DNA of 51,444 nucleotides from Candidatus Levybacteria bacterium RIFCSPLOWO2_02_FULL_37_18 (GTDB lineage Bacteria; Patescibacteriota; Microgenomatia; Levybacterales; UBA12049). Positions 25,632 to 34,280 of the stretch are shown here, piece after piece. The stretch is taken from assembly GCA_001784115.1 (NCBI GenBank), contig MFPD01000001.1:1-51444 (forward strand), written 5' to 3'. Both the position numbers and the translations under genes were made by a program. The notes beneath the pieces were generated by a model. That model was not told the DNA's origin and did not search any database. It saw only the letters and a list, made by a program, of their open reading frames with translations. Position 1 is the first letter of the stretch. The number at the start of each line of letters is the position of its first letter.

Positions 25632-25883
25632 ATGGACAACTCGGACAAACTTCTGGAAATTAAAGATTTATCTGTATCCGCATATTTATATTCTACAAGC
25701 GTGGTAACACTTATTGGAAAAAGAAGACTGGAAAATGGAGATGTACTGTTTCAATTTTCTCCAAAAGCCTTAGCTGAAAAACTAGTGGATCAATATTGGA
25801 ACCTTACTGCCCCTGCTATTCAACCAAAACAATTATTCAATGCACAACGGGATTTGAAAGACATGATTTTTTCAGGAAGGTAA
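25632..25883 (+). CDS. DUF5659-like small protein
   Basis: An 83-residue protein. YLYSTSVVTLIGKRRLENGDVLFQFSPKALAEKLVDQYW resembles DUF5659, a small domain common in Patescibacteria and their mobile elements. The ORF track starts at 25596, but AAAGGA five bases before the ATG at 25632 (MDNSDKLL) makes that start more likely. It is three bases upstream of the next small gene, suggesting coupling. Function unknown; a DNA-binding or replication-accessory role is only a guess. Confidence 0.6.
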   Translation: MDNSDKLLEIKDLSVSAYLYSTSVVTLIGKRRLENGDVLFQFSPKALAEKLVDQYWNLTAPAIQPKQLFNAQRDLKDMIFSGR

Positions 25884-25885
25884 AT

Positions 25886-26035
25886 ATGTTAAGCAAAAAA
25901 CTTTTAGAAGAATTAAAAAATATTTTTAAGGAAGATTACGGAATTGAATTACAGCCACAAGTTATAACAGAAATTGGGAATACATTAGTAGCTTTCTTTG
26001 AAACATTAGTAAAAATTGATGCTGAAAACTTATGA
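25886..26035 (+). CDS. Small helical protein, unknown
   Basis: A 49-residue ORF, MLSKKLLEELKNIFKEDYG to DAENL, with an AGGAAGG ribosome site eight bases upstream. The ORF track lists a longer version from 25796 that would overlap the preceding gene out of frame. Its stop overlaps the start of the RepO-like gene by 4 bp (ATGA). The amphipathic helical pattern and context suggest a conserved small accessory gene of the element. Confidence 0.55.
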   Translation: MLSKKLLEELKNIFKEDYGIELQPQVITEIGNTLVAFFETLVKIDAENL

Positions 26036-26805
26036 GAAATGCAATACATAAATCAAAATTTCCCGGGTTTCCGCCAGAACCTATAACTAATTATTGGCCC
26101 TATCCCAAAGCTCTAAATGGGTGGTGGTACGCTTTAACTCCCAGAGAACAAAAAGTGCTTGATTATATTTTAAGACACACTTGGGGATACAAAAAAGTTG
26201 CTGATGGTATTTCTCTTTCACAATTTATCAATGGAATAATAAAAAGAGATGGAACAGTTATTGATAAAGGAACAGGGATTAAAAACGAAAAAACAGTTAG
26301 AAAAGCACTAAGAGGTCTTGAGAAGAAAGGTTTTATTATTGTCGTTCCACAAGTAGGGAGAGAAAATTTTATTCAGCTTAAGATTAACCCCTCCCAAGAT
26401 TTGGTATCTCTACCAAATAATAATACTACACCCCTTTCAAATAATGGCACTACCTCCTCCTACCAAGAAATGGAACCCACAATAAAGGATATATCAATAA
26501 ATAATAACAATATATTTCCTGCTCCGCAGGGAAATAAAAAAGACACATTTAAGAAAGAGATAACGGAGTCAATAGCTTATCTTTCTAAAAGACTTGGAGG
26601 GATTAAATTTCCTAACTATGGGAAACAAGCAAAATATACAAAATCTATGCTCTCTTCAGGGTATAGTCTGGAGGATATTTGCTGGGCAATAGACACAATG
26701 CTGACCATTAAATGGTGGCAAGAGAACAGTTTTGACATGAAAAACATAGCTGATGAAATTCCAAAACTAATGACAAGAACTTTTAAGAACGGAGGAAAAA
26801 AGTAG
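26032..26805 (+). CDS. RepO-like replication initiator
   Basis: A 257-residue protein with an N-terminal winged-helix domain like phage replication protein O (PF04492). LTPREQKVLDYILRHTWGYKK is followed by SLSQFINGI and EKTVRKALRGLEKKGFIIVV, which form the two HTH units. A low-complexity Asn/Thr/Ser linker (about 125-165) leads to a C-terminal helical domain, as in primosomal proteins that load helicase. It probably starts replication of the excised element. Upstream and downstream genes overlap it by 4 and 1 bp, so it is part of one operon. Confidence 0.65.
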   Translation: MRNAIHKSKFPGFPPEPITNYWPYPKALNGWWYALTPREQKVLDYILRHTWGYKKVADGISLSQFINGIIKRDGTVIDKGTGIKNEKTVRKALRGLEKKGFIIVVPQVGRENFIQLKINPSQDLVSLPNNNTTPLSNNGTTSSYQEMEPTIKDISINNNNIFPAPQGNKKDTFKKEITESIAYLSKRLGGIKFPNYGKQAKYTKSMLSSGYSLEDICWAIDTMLTIKWWQENSFDMKNIADEIPKLMTRTFKNGGKK

Positions 26806-27209
26806 TGTCTATTGCTTATGAGCGGTATCAAAAGCAGAAAGAAGCATATTTGAAAGGAGATTTTGCAACAGTAAAAAAACTTGCCAATGAGGCAAGACAA
26901 GAGTTAGAAGAAAAAGGTTTTATCAAAACTAATTTATTTGGTTGGATCGAAAAAGAATGGCTTGAAAAGGCATTGCAAAAAGGTGTAATTATAAAAAAAG
27001 GAAATGATTATATACCTGTAGCCATAGAACGGAAAGAAGATATTATAGATGGTTATAGAGGTAGAATACCAATCGTAAAGGGTAGTAAATTCACATTGGA
27101 TATATCAGGTTTTTCGATTTTTTTAGAAGAATATGAAACTTACAAAGCCAAAAAAGAAAAACAGCAAATAATAATAGACGAGGAAATGAGAAGTTTAATA
27201 GAGGCATAA
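26805..27209 (+). CDS. Unknown helical protein of the element
   Basis: A 134-residue protein starting at GTG that overlaps the stop of the RepO-like gene by one base. The N-terminal half is helical and charged (YQKQKEAYLKGDFATVKKLANEARQELEEKG). The C-terminal half has a beta-rich stretch (GYRGRIPIVKGSKFTLDISGFSIFLEEYE). No family is recognised. By position it could be the helicase-loader or partner of the initiator. Confidence 0.5.
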   Translation: MSIAYERYQKQKEAYLKGDFATVKKLANEARQELEEKGFIKTNLFGWIEKEWLEKALQKGVIIKKGNDYIPVAIERKEDIIDGYRGRIPIVKGSKFTLDISGFSIFLEEYETYKAKKEKQQIIIDEEMRSLIEA

Positions 27210-27265
27210 AATTACCAAATTAACCATTGACAAATTATAATAAATATGTATATGCTATATACAGT

Positions 27266-27658
27266 ATGACACTAATAAAGATAGGCGAAGCAGCTAAAAT
27301 ATTAGGAGTAAATAAAAAAACTCTGATGAGATGGGATCAGTCTGGTTTATTTCCTGCAAAACGAGAACAAGTAAGCAATATTAGGGTTTATGACAAAGCT
27401 ATAGTTGAAAAAGCTAATAAATGGCTTGATTTTAGAAAAAGAGAGAAAGAACATTTGGATAAATTGGCTGGAATAAATAAAAAACGAGATAAATTTATAC
27501 CAATTATTCCACTTGGTTCTTCTTCTAATCCTCAAGTTCATTCATACAAAGAAATGAAAAAGGTATATGGGGAATACGATGATTGGAAAAAGAAATATGA
27601 TGAGCTTCAAAAAGAAGATGCAGAGTTTGAAGGTTTTTATAGGAGGCTTAAAAAATGA
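27266..27658 (+). CDS. MerR-type helix-turn-helix protein
   Basis: A 130-residue DNA-binding protein. LIKIGEAAKILGVNKKTLMRWDQSGLFPAKREQ is a MerR/excisionase HTH with its wing (RVYDKAIVEK), followed by a charged helical tail that could dimerise. The ORF track starts at 27227, but the ATG at 27266 is preferred; a TTGACA and AT-rich TATGCT-like -10 precede it, so the message may be leaderless. Its stop overlaps the recombinase start by 4 bp. It probably acts as the excision factor or repressor for that recombinase. Confidence 0.75.
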   Translation: MTLIKIGEAAKILGVNKKTLMRWDQSGLFPAKREQVSNIRVYDKAIVEKANKWLDFRKREKEHLDKLAGINKKRDKFIPIIPLGSSSNPQVHSYKEMKKVYGEYDDWKKKYDELQKEDAEFEGFYRRLKK

Positions 27659-29244
27659 AAGCAGTATTATTCTGCAGAGTTAGCTCTAAAGAGCAAGAAG
27701 AAACTGGCTATTCTTTACCGGCACAAGAAAAATATCTTAGAGATTATGCACAAAAGAATAAATTTAATGTTGAAAAAGTGTTTGCTGTTTCAGAGTCTGC
27801 AAGCGGAAAAATTCAGCGTAAAGTTTTTAATGAAATGGTTACTTATATTAGAAAAAACAATATTGCTGTAATTATTGTTGAAACTACAGATCGCTTAACA
27901 AGAAATTTTGCCGATGTTCCAACGATTGACAAGTGGGTTTTAGAAGATGAAAATAATCAAATTCATCTAGCAAAAGAAGGTTGTATTTTGAATAAAAATT
28001 CTAAATCCCACGAATGGTTTATGTGGAGAGTAAAGGTTGCAACCGCAGAGTATTATGTCCGGCTTCTTTCCGAAAATGTTAAAAAAGGACAGAAGGAAAA
28101 AATAGCTCAAGGTTGGCTTCCAACAAAACCGCCACTTGGATATAAAACTGTAGGAGAAAAAGGGCATAAAACTCACATAATTGATATAGAAAAAGCACCT
28201 TTTGTTAAAAGAATGTTTAGTTTATATGCAACAAGAAATTATTCCTTAAAAAGTCTTACGGAATTGGTGTATAAAGAAGGTTTAAGAAATGAAGCTGGTA
28301 ATAAAATAGTAAAAAGTAGGATCCACCAATATCTTTCAGACCCTTTTTATATTGGCAAAATTAGATGGAACGGAGAACTTCATGACGGAAATCAAGAAAC
28401 TTTTATAGATGAAGATACTTTTAATAAAGTTCAAGAAATTTTACATTCTAAAGGTACTCCGAAATACAGAAAACACGCTTATTTATTTCAAAGGATTTTC
28501 CTTTGTGGGGAGTGTGGAGGCACAATTACATGGGAAGAACATAAAAACATCATCTATGGGCATTGCAACCTCTATAAAGACTGCTTTCAGAAGGCTTGGT
28601 ATACAGAGGAAAGCGTAGGAAATTTGTTAGCAGAAAAGCTTATTAAATTACAAATTAAGAACAAAAGAATTGTTGATTGGATAAGAAAGGCCTTAAAAGA
28701 AGGACATCAAGATAAAATTGTTTATCATTCTACTTCCTTAGATGAATTACGCCAAAGGGGAACACAGCTAAATAAAAGACTTGAAAAAATGTATGAAGAT
28801 AAAATTGACGAAAAAATTACGGAAGCATTTTATAACACTAAAGCCAAAGAATATAAGGAAGAGTTAAAAGAAATAGGAAAATCTATTCAAAAACACAACA
28901 ACGCTAATGAGAAATATTATGAACTAGGCTCTAATCTTTATGAATTATCTCAAAGAGCAAGCTCTATTTACCAAAAAGCAAAAAAAGATGATAAAAGACT
29001 GCTTGTAAATCTTGTTTTTTCAGAACTTTACCTAAAAGATGGAAAACTTGTTGCTAATTATTCAAAAGCCTTTGAGTTACTTTCTGAGCTTGCAGAACTT
29101 ACAAATAGTTCGAAAATGCCGGAAAATGAAAAAATAGTGGCAAGGATTTTCGAACCGAAGGAAAAGCCTGATATAACAATCCAAATACCTAATTCTTACC
29201 TTCACCATCCTATTCTGCTCCGGCGAGAGGATTCGAACCTCTAA
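27655..29244 (+). CDS. Large serine recombinase (site-specific integrase)
   Basis: An intact 529-residue large serine recombinase. The catalytic domain starts MKAVLFCRVSSKEQEETGYSLPAQ with nucleophile S10 and includes ETTDRLTRN. The recombinase domain (about 170-260) carries KPPLGYKTV. The zinc ribbon reads CGECGG...HCNLYKDC, and a coiled coil (about 365-430) follows, as in phage integrases. The last codons, RREDSNL, are antisense to tRNA-Asn. This means the crossover lies within or beside the tRNA 3' end and the chromosome supplies the gene's own stop. It would integrate and, with the MerR-like partner, excise this element. Confidence 0.9.
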   Translation: MKAVLFCRVSSKEQEETGYSLPAQEKYLRDYAQKNKFNVEKVFAVSESASGKIQRKVFNEMVTYIRKNNIAVIIVETTDRLTRNFADVPTIDKWVLEDENNQIHLAKEGCILNKNSKSHEWFMWRVKVATAEYYVRLLSENVKKGQKEKIAQGWLPTKPPLGYKTVGEKGHKTHIIDIEKAPFVKRMFSLYATRNYSLKSLTELVYKEGLRNEAGNKIVKSRIHQYLSDPFYIGKIRWNGELHDGNQETFIDEDTFNKVQEILHSKGTPKYRKHAYLFQRIFLCGECGGTITWEEHKNIIYGHCNLYKDCFQKAWYTEESVGNLLAEKLIKLQIKNKRIVDWIRKALKEGHQDKIVYHSTSLDELRQRGTQLNKRLEKMYEDKIDEKITEAFYNTKAKEYKEELKEIGKSIQKHNNANEKYYELGSNLYELSQRASSIYQKAKKDDKRLLVNLVFSELYLKDGKLVANYSKAFELLSELAELTNSSKMPENEKIVARIFEPKEKPDITIQIPNSYLHHPILLRREDSNL

Positions 29245-29289
29245 CCTCGAAGTTAACAGCTTCTTGCTCTACCATTGAGCTACACCGGA
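29218..29289 (-). tRNA. tRNA-Asn (GTT anticodon)
   Basis: The minus-strand sequence begins TCCGGTGTAGCTCAATGG and folds as a full cloverleaf of 72 nt. The acceptor stem TCCGGTG pairs with CGCCGGA (one G-T pair), the D arm is GCTC/GAGC, the anticodon loop is CTGTTAA, and the T arm contains GGTTCGAATCC. Discriminator is G and CCA is not encoded. Its 3' end overlaps the recombinase ORF, marking an integration site. Confidence 0.93.
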
Positions 29290-29494
29290 ATATACGTTTT
29301 AATAAGCTATTTTCCTCTGTAACTTTTTAATTGTTGGCGCAAGCGGAACGTTTCGATATTTTATCATTTAATCTAACTTGCGTCTACCTTTTTGGTATAA
29401 TTGCAGAATAGAATTCTGCTTCCTTTCTTTTTTCTTACTCAAATGTAGTCATTCTCTCCAATAGCATTGGTACCATAAAATCTAATTAACAACA

Positions 29495-30574
29495 TTAACC
29501 AAGGTAGTCGCGCAATTTATTCCCTCTTGAGGGGTGACGGAGTTTTCGCAATGCCTTTGCCTCGATTTGTCTAATTCTTTCCCTTGTTACTGCAAACATT
29601 TTTCCGACTTCTTCAAGCGTTTTAGGTCTGCCGTCTTTTAAACCGAATCGCTCTTCGAGCACTCTTCTTTCCCGATCTGAAAGCGTACCCAAAACTTGAT
29701 CTACTTGCTCTTTTAACAACTCCCGAGATGCTGCGTCAAAAAGCGTCGGAGCATTGGTGTCATGGATAAAATCCCCAAGCCTGCTGTCTTCTTCGTCTCC
29801 CACGGGACTTTCTAGACTTGCAGGTTCTTGGGAGATTTTAATAATCTCCAAAGCTTTATCGACATCTATTCCTAATGTCTTAGCTACTTCCTCAGGAGTT
29901 GGCTCCCTTCCTAAATCCTGGGTCAGTTTTCGAGCTGTACGTAAAAACCGGTTTATGTTTTCAACCATATGTACGGGAATTCTAATAGTACGGGCCTGGT
30001 CAGCAATTGCCCGAGTTATTGATTGTCTGATCCACCACGTCGCGTACGTTGAAAACTTAAATCCTCTTCTCCAGTCATATTTTTCTACAGCCCGAATAAG
30101 CCCTTGGTTTCCCTCTTGAATCAAATCCAAAAGCGTTAACCCTCTTCCTACATATTTTTTAGCAATAGAAACAACGAGTCTTAAGTTTGAGGTCGTAAGA
30201 ATTTTTTTAGCTTCTTTATCTCCTTTTTCAGCCCGCTTTGCCAAAGTAATTTCCTGATCAAATGTTAAAAGCGGAACTCTTCCGATTTCTTTTAAGTACA
30301 TTCTAACCGGATCTGATACTGCTCCTTCCGTTAAAACAGTTAAAGCCTCAAGCTCTTTCTCTAAATCTTTTATGGGTTTTTCCGACTCATCTTCTTCAGC
30401 AACAGATTCAAATACATCAATATTAAACCGTAATAATCGATCGTACAATTCATCTAATTCCTGTATATGCTCTTCCGGACGAGAAAACATAGCCAAGACA
30501 TTATCTTGGGTGATATATCCTTTTTTCTTCGCCACAGAAACAACTTCGCTAACTAAGTTTGTTTTTTGCTTCAT
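29495..30574 (-). CDS. rpoD: RNA polymerase primary sigma factor
   Basis: A 359-residue sigma-70 factor. Region 1.2 ([16 protein letters not shown]), region 2 ([43 protein letters not shown]), region 3 and region 4.2 ([23 protein letters not shown]) are all complete. A short acidic N-terminus replaces region 1.1, and there is no large non-conserved insertion. It recognises -35/-10 promoters such as those seen ahead of purA, purB and guaB. It lies next to dnaG, a common bacterial arrangement. A TACAAT lies 20 bases before its ATG with GAGG as ribosome site. Confidence 0.95.
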   Translation of the reverse strand: MKQKTNLVSEVVSVAKKKGYITQDNVLAMFSRPEEHIQELDELYDRLLRFNIDVFESVAEEDESEKPIKDLEKELEALTVLTEGAVSDPVRMYLKEIGRVPLLTFDQEITLAKRAEKGDKEAKKILTTSNLRLVVSIAKKYVGRGLTLLDLIQEGNQGLIRAVEKYDWRRGFKFSTYATWWIRQSITRAIADQARTIRIPVHMVENINRFLRTARKLTQDLGREPTPEEVAKTLGIDVDKALEIIKISQEPASLESPVGDEEDSRLGDFIHDTNAPTLFDAASRELLKEQVDQVLGTLSDRERRVLEERFGLKDGRPKTLEEVGKMFAVTRERIRQIEAKALRKLRHPSRGNKLRDYLG

Positions 30575-30629
30575 ATGTGCCTCATTGGGAATCTATTGTA
30601 CCACAAACAGGAAGCTAAAAGAAAATTTA

Positions 30630-33527
30630 TTAATTTTTTAAAAGTGATACAAGAGTAGATAGTTTTTCTTCTTCAACGTTTCCGCTTAACTCACGTATCT
30701 GATTTCGTACATATTCGTGTCTGATATCTTTTGCGGTTCTTTCTATTTCCGAAAGATGATAGGTTATGTCTGTAAATTTAGGAATGGGAAAAAGATAACA
30801 CGTGTCAAAAGAAGGTAGTAATTCTTTCGGAAGCGATTTTGTAAATTCTTCAAGTATGTATATCTCTTTTTTTTGGAAATACAACCGCAAGCAATCTAAC
30901 AATTTTTGTAAGGAAGAAACAGTAAATGTAATCTGCGCTTTATATGGTTCAATGCGTTTGAGTCCTTCGTATGGATTTGAAAGTTGAACAATCAAAGCAA
31001 CTAAGTATTCTTCTAACATTTCTTCTCTATTTTTTCTCACTTTTTGCTCAAAAGCAACCTGCTGTTTTTCTGATCCTTGTTTTTCAAATCGGGATAATTC
31101 CCTACCAATACTTTCATACGATGTAGCCAGCTCTTGGCTCATTTTCCGGATATAATGCTCTTTAACAATTTCATTTTGTATGCTGGCAATAAATGGTAAA
31201 AATTCGTCGGCTATTTTTCGCTTTCCCTCAGCGGTATGTTTGTCATACGTTTTTAAGGCCTTTTCGAGTAAAAAATCATAAACAGAAACATCGTGTTTTA
31301 TTGCTTGCTTAAATTCAAAAGGGTTATTTCGTATTGATTCATCCGCATCTTTTCCACTGACAATTACCACAACGGTAATCGTAAGCCCTTTTTTCTCGAG
31401 TATCGGAAGACTCCTGGCAACTGCTTGTTGTCCTGCCGAATCCATATCAAAACACAAAGATACTTTTGATGCAAAACGAGACACAAGAGCCACCTGGTTT
31501 TCAGTTAAAGCTGTTCCTTTAACTGCAATCACATTTTTTATCCCTTCTTTAAAACAAGAAATAACATCAAATTCTCCCTCAACAATAAGTGCCCTGTCCT
31601 GTTTTTTTATTTCTTCTTTTGCGCTGTGAATGCCAAAAAAATGACTGCCTTTGTGATATATAATCGTATCTTTTGTGTTAACATATTTAGGACCGAAACT
31701 CTCTCCCAGAGACCTGCCGGAGAATCCAACCACATTCCCTCTTGTGTCACTCAGGGGAAACATAATTCTGTCTTTAAAAAAATCAACACAATCTCTTCCC
31801 CGTCTATAAGAAAGTCCCGCTTCTATAAGGTCGTCTGCTTTAAATTGCTTTTTATTAATAAGGTAAGAAGAAAGTGCGTTGTTTGCCGGAGAAAACCCTA
31901 TCATAAATGTTTTTATAAGAGGAAGCGTTACACCGCGTTTTTCAAGATATGCTAAAGCTTTTTTTCCGGCCGGATGCTTTGTTAGTACGAAATGGAAAAA
32001 TTCGTTTGCTAAATGATTAACTTCGTAAAGTCTTTCTTTTTTGGAAGAAACGCCTCTATTAAATTTTTCTCTTACAAGCTCTACTCCTGCTTTTTTTGCC
32101 AAGATAGATAAGCTTTCCGGAAATTCAATATTTTCATACTCCATTAAAAAGGTAAATGCGTCTCCTCCTTTCCCACAGTTAGATACTGCGAAATGAGATG
32201 CTACGTAAGAGTGATCACCATTAACTGTTAGGTTATAGACTGGACCTTTGTATGCCCTGCTAGTAACCTTTTCAACCGGAAGCAACCAATACCTTACCCC
32301 GTCCTTATGGTATACCAAGTCATATTTTAATCTAGCCTCATCAGACCAAATGACAGTATAGGATTCTTTGTGGTCTACACCATTTCTATCCACTTCACTT
32401 TTACCTACACTTAAAGAGGGAAAAACTTCTAGGCGTAATAATATATCAATTAATTGCTCGCCTAATACTTTTGACACTGTAGTTATTGATCTATGAGTTT
32501 TTGAAGACTTATTAGCAAGATATTGTGTACCATCTCCTTTATGAATTGCATTCAAAAGAATTTTCTGTAAATGGGATGGGGTTTCTTGAAATATAAACGG
32601 AATATGTTTGTTTGTTGCACCCTTACCGCAAAGATTCTCAAATGCATTTGCCAAGAAAGCATGACATGCAGTAACCTCAATTCCAGTCTTATCTCCTGAA
32701 GGCCGACGATAAATGGATGCTTTGACCTTAAAAATCTTGTATATCAGCTCAACTATTTCTTTAGCAAAATCTTCTTCATTATTACCTAAACTAAAACGAA
32801 TGTACGCGCGATGATTGCTGCCTTCAGCAATCCAATAGCCTAGTAGTTTAAGAAAATCTTCATTTACCGATACTGTTGGTAACGCAGTAGGTTGAGGACC
32901 AAACCTGGAATGTTTCGTTACATACTCATTCAGATCTAATGTTACAACGGGAGTCACTCTATCGTTCAAAGGATAAAGCAACAAATCACCAGGCATAAGA
33001 TCTCTAGCCTCAAATTCTTGAATTGGCAACCACTTGTTAGTTTTCTTAAAGTAGTATTCAGGATTATTAACTAGGTATTTTAAATATTTTTGATACCTCT
33101 TAGCAAAATATTTAAACTTCACTTCATGCTTTGATGTAGATCTTACGACGAATACATGATGATCTCCTGTAAGAGAAACTGATCTGCGAATTTTTCTTGT
33201 TATTATCTTAATAAGATCTCCAGAGTAATTACGAGTATGGACCGCAAGCACTTTACGATACTCTCCATTACCAGAAACTACAAATTCATTCTCTGCAACA
33301 GTTTGTATTGGATGATAACCAAATGGAGTTTTAATTAGTTCTCCTGGAGGAAAACACCCAAAGCAATGCCAGATTTGCCGCTCGGGGGATACAACAAATG
33401 AAGGAGTTTTTTCGCTATGAAATGGACACGTTGTAGTAAAATTCCTGCCTGTTTTTTTAAGCGTTAAGTATTCAGAAATAAGAGCGATTAAATCTATTTT
33501 TTCTCTGACTTGTGATACTTGATCCAT
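30630..33527 (-). CDS. dnaG: DNA primase interrupted by an intein
   Basis: Makes RNA primers for replication. The extein is 572 residues: a CHC2 zinc domain (CPFH and WHCFGC), the catalytic core with Toprim motifs (LIVEGEFDVISCF, LCFDMDSAG), and a helical C-terminus. A 393-residue intein splits WHCFG from CGKGGDAFTF. After splicing the fourth zinc ligand would be restored by the first extein residue, Cys. Without splicing the primase would lack its zinc site. TACAAT lies nine bases ahead of the ATG, so the message may be almost leaderless. The phosphopantothenate-synthetase gene ends just upstream. Confidence 0.93.
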   Translation of the reverse strand: MDQVSQVREKIDLIALISEYLTLKKTGRNFTTTCPFHSEKTPSFVVSPERQIWHCFGCFPPGELIKTPFGYHPIQTVAENEFVVSGNGEYRKVLAVHTRNYSGDLIKIITRKIRRSVSLTGDHHVFVVRSTSKHEVKFKYFAKRYQKYLKYLVNNPEYYFKKTNKWLPIQEFEARDLMPGDLLLYPLNDRVTPVVTLDLNEYVTKHSRFGPQPTALPTVSVNEDFLKLLGYWIAEGSNHRAYIRFSLGNNEEDFAKEIVELIYKIFKVKASIYRRPSGDKTGIEVTACHAFLANAFENLCGKGATNKHIPFIFQETPSHLQKILLNAIHKGDGTQYLANKSSKTHRSITTVSKVLGEQLIDILLRLEVFPSLSVGKSEVDRNGVDHKESYTVIWSDEARLKYDLVYHKDGVRYWLLPVEKVTSRAYKGPVYNLTVNGDHSYVASHFAVSNCGKGGDAFTFLMEYENIEFPESLSILAKKAGVELVREKFNRGVSSKKERLYEVNHLANEFFHFVLTKHPAGKKALAYLEKRGVTLPLIKTFMIGFSPANNALSSYLINKKQFKADDLIEAGLSYRRGRDCVDFFKDRIMFPLSDTRGNVVGFSGRSLGESFGPKYVNTKDTIIYHKGSHFFGIHSAKEEIKKQDRALIVEGEFDVISCFKEGIKNVIAVKGTALTENQVALVSRFASKVSLCFDMDSAGQQAVARSLPILEKKGLTITVVVIVSGKDADESIRNNPFEFKQAIKHDVSVYDFLLEKALKTYDKHTAEGKRKIADEFLPFIASIQNEIVKEHYIRKMSQELATSYESIGRELSRFEKQGSEKQQVAFEQKVRKNREEMLEEYLVALIVQLSNPYEGLKRIEPYKAQITFTVSSLQKLLDCLRLYFQKKEIYILEEFTKSLPKELLPSFDTCYLFPIPKFTDITYHLSEIERTAKDIRHEYVRNQIRELSGNVEEEKLSTLVSLLKN
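32178..33356 (-). other. DnaG intein with LAGLIDADG homing endonuclease
   Basis: In-frame intein of 393 residues, residues 58-450 of the precursor. It starts with Cys (CFPPGELIKT) and ends AVSN before Cys+1. Block B is TGDHHVFVV and the F/G region is VYNLTVNGDHSYVASHFAVSN. The endonuclease part has LLGYWIAEGSN and AIHKGDGTQ as two LAGLIDADG-like motifs, so homing may still occur. The penultimate residue is Ser instead of the usual His, which some functional inteins also lack. Confidence 0.9.
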
Positions 33528-33542
33528 AGCGTTCGTATTGTA

Positions 33543-34280
33543 TCACGTGCGAAGCGCTTTTTCTGCGTTTCTCAGAATATTTTTATTATTGTAAACCGAA
33601 ATAATTGAGGCAAGAAAGTTAGCATCTTTTGTTTTTAATATTTTGATATATGTAATAAGAAGCGGCATTGACCGAATAATATTATCTACAATTGTTATCG
33701 TTGCGGCCTGTGATGTTCTTGATAATGGATTTAAATCTATTGTTATTACCTTTTTCCCATTTTTAATTAAAGCTTTTGCCCGATCCCCATCTTCTAACGG
33801 AACAAATACTGTATCTGCTTTGTATATTCCGTTTTTGTTAACATATTTTCTATTGGAACCAAGATGTAAAATCGAACATGTCTTTTGCGGAAGAAAGACT
33901 TGCTTGGCTCCATATCTTTCCAGATATTTCCGTATGTTTTTTTCTCTTGTCTTGGAACTATGGAATATGTTTATTTCTAAAGGGCAGTTTAGAAGACCAG
34001 ACAATTCAACTAATTCTTTTCCAATAAGTGCGCAAGCATTGCCGTTTACCGAGATAGCTGGATATCTTGAACTTACAAGAAGAGCTGCCGAGGCTTCAAT
34101 TGCTTTTTTTCCAAACGTATGTGTTTTTTCTCCAAGTAAATAATCAAACGCTTCTCCTCGTCCGTGAGCAAGTAACCCGTGTATTGAAGTAATACCATTT
34201 TTAACTCCGACAACAATTTGTTCACGGGTTTTTAATGATTGATATCTGGGATGCGTTTTTGGAATTTTCATTTTTAGCAT
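33543..34280 (-). CDS. 4-phosphopantoate--beta-alanine ligase (archaeal-type)
   Basis: Joins 4-phosphopantoate and beta-alanine to 4'-phosphopantothenate with ATP, as in archaeal coenzyme A synthesis. IPKTHPRYQSLKTREQIVVGVKNG, GLLAHGRGEAFDYLLGEKT, SVNGNACAL, VPLEDGDRA and DLNPLSRTS are hallmark motifs of the PF02006 (DUF137) family. At 245 residues it has the usual length. The ATG at 34280 or 34271 may start it. It follows the pantoate kinase gene directly and coaBC lies upstream, so three consecutive pathway steps lie in one unit. The bacterial route would use PanC and CoaA, which are not seen here. Confidence 0.92.
   Translation of the reverse strand: MLKMKIPKTHPRYQSLKTREQIVVGVKNGITSIHGLLAHGRGEAFDYLLGEKTHTFGKKAIEASAALLVSSRYPAISVNGNACALIGKELVELSGLLNCPLEINIFHSSKTREKNIRKYLERYGAKQVFLPQKTCSILHLGSNRKYVNKNGIYKADTVFVPLEDGDRAKALIKNGKKVITIDLNPLSRTSQAATITIVDNIIRSMPLLITYIKILKTKDANFLASIISVYNNKNILRNAEKALRT

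Larger units (their letters stand above)
25121..29244. mobile_element. Integrative element with RepO-like initiator and serine recombinase at tRNA-Asn
   Basis: A compact plus-strand run of seven genes: three small unknowns (one DUF5659-like), a RepO-like initiator, an unknown, a MerR-type HTH and an intact large serine recombinase. The last nine codons of the recombinase lie inside tRNA-Asn, so the right end is at the tRNA 3' end. The left end is uncertain and no tRNA fragment copy was found by eye. Gene content fits an integrative plasmid- or phage-derived element. Confidence 0.55.

Noticed and set aside
17139-29244. A CRISPR array or cas genes in the accessory island
   Set aside because: No regularly spaced direct repeats and no Cas-like motifs were seen; the repeats present are short or phased without spacers.
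29218-29424. ATTCTGCT(T)CC at both sides of tRNA-Asn as att repeats
   Set aside because: The matches are short and would enclose the tRNA instead of the element, so they do not fit an integration event.
31626-31955. Plus-strand 109-codon ORF within dnaG
   Set aside because: It is a shadow of the primase core, which has complete Toprim motifs on the other strand.
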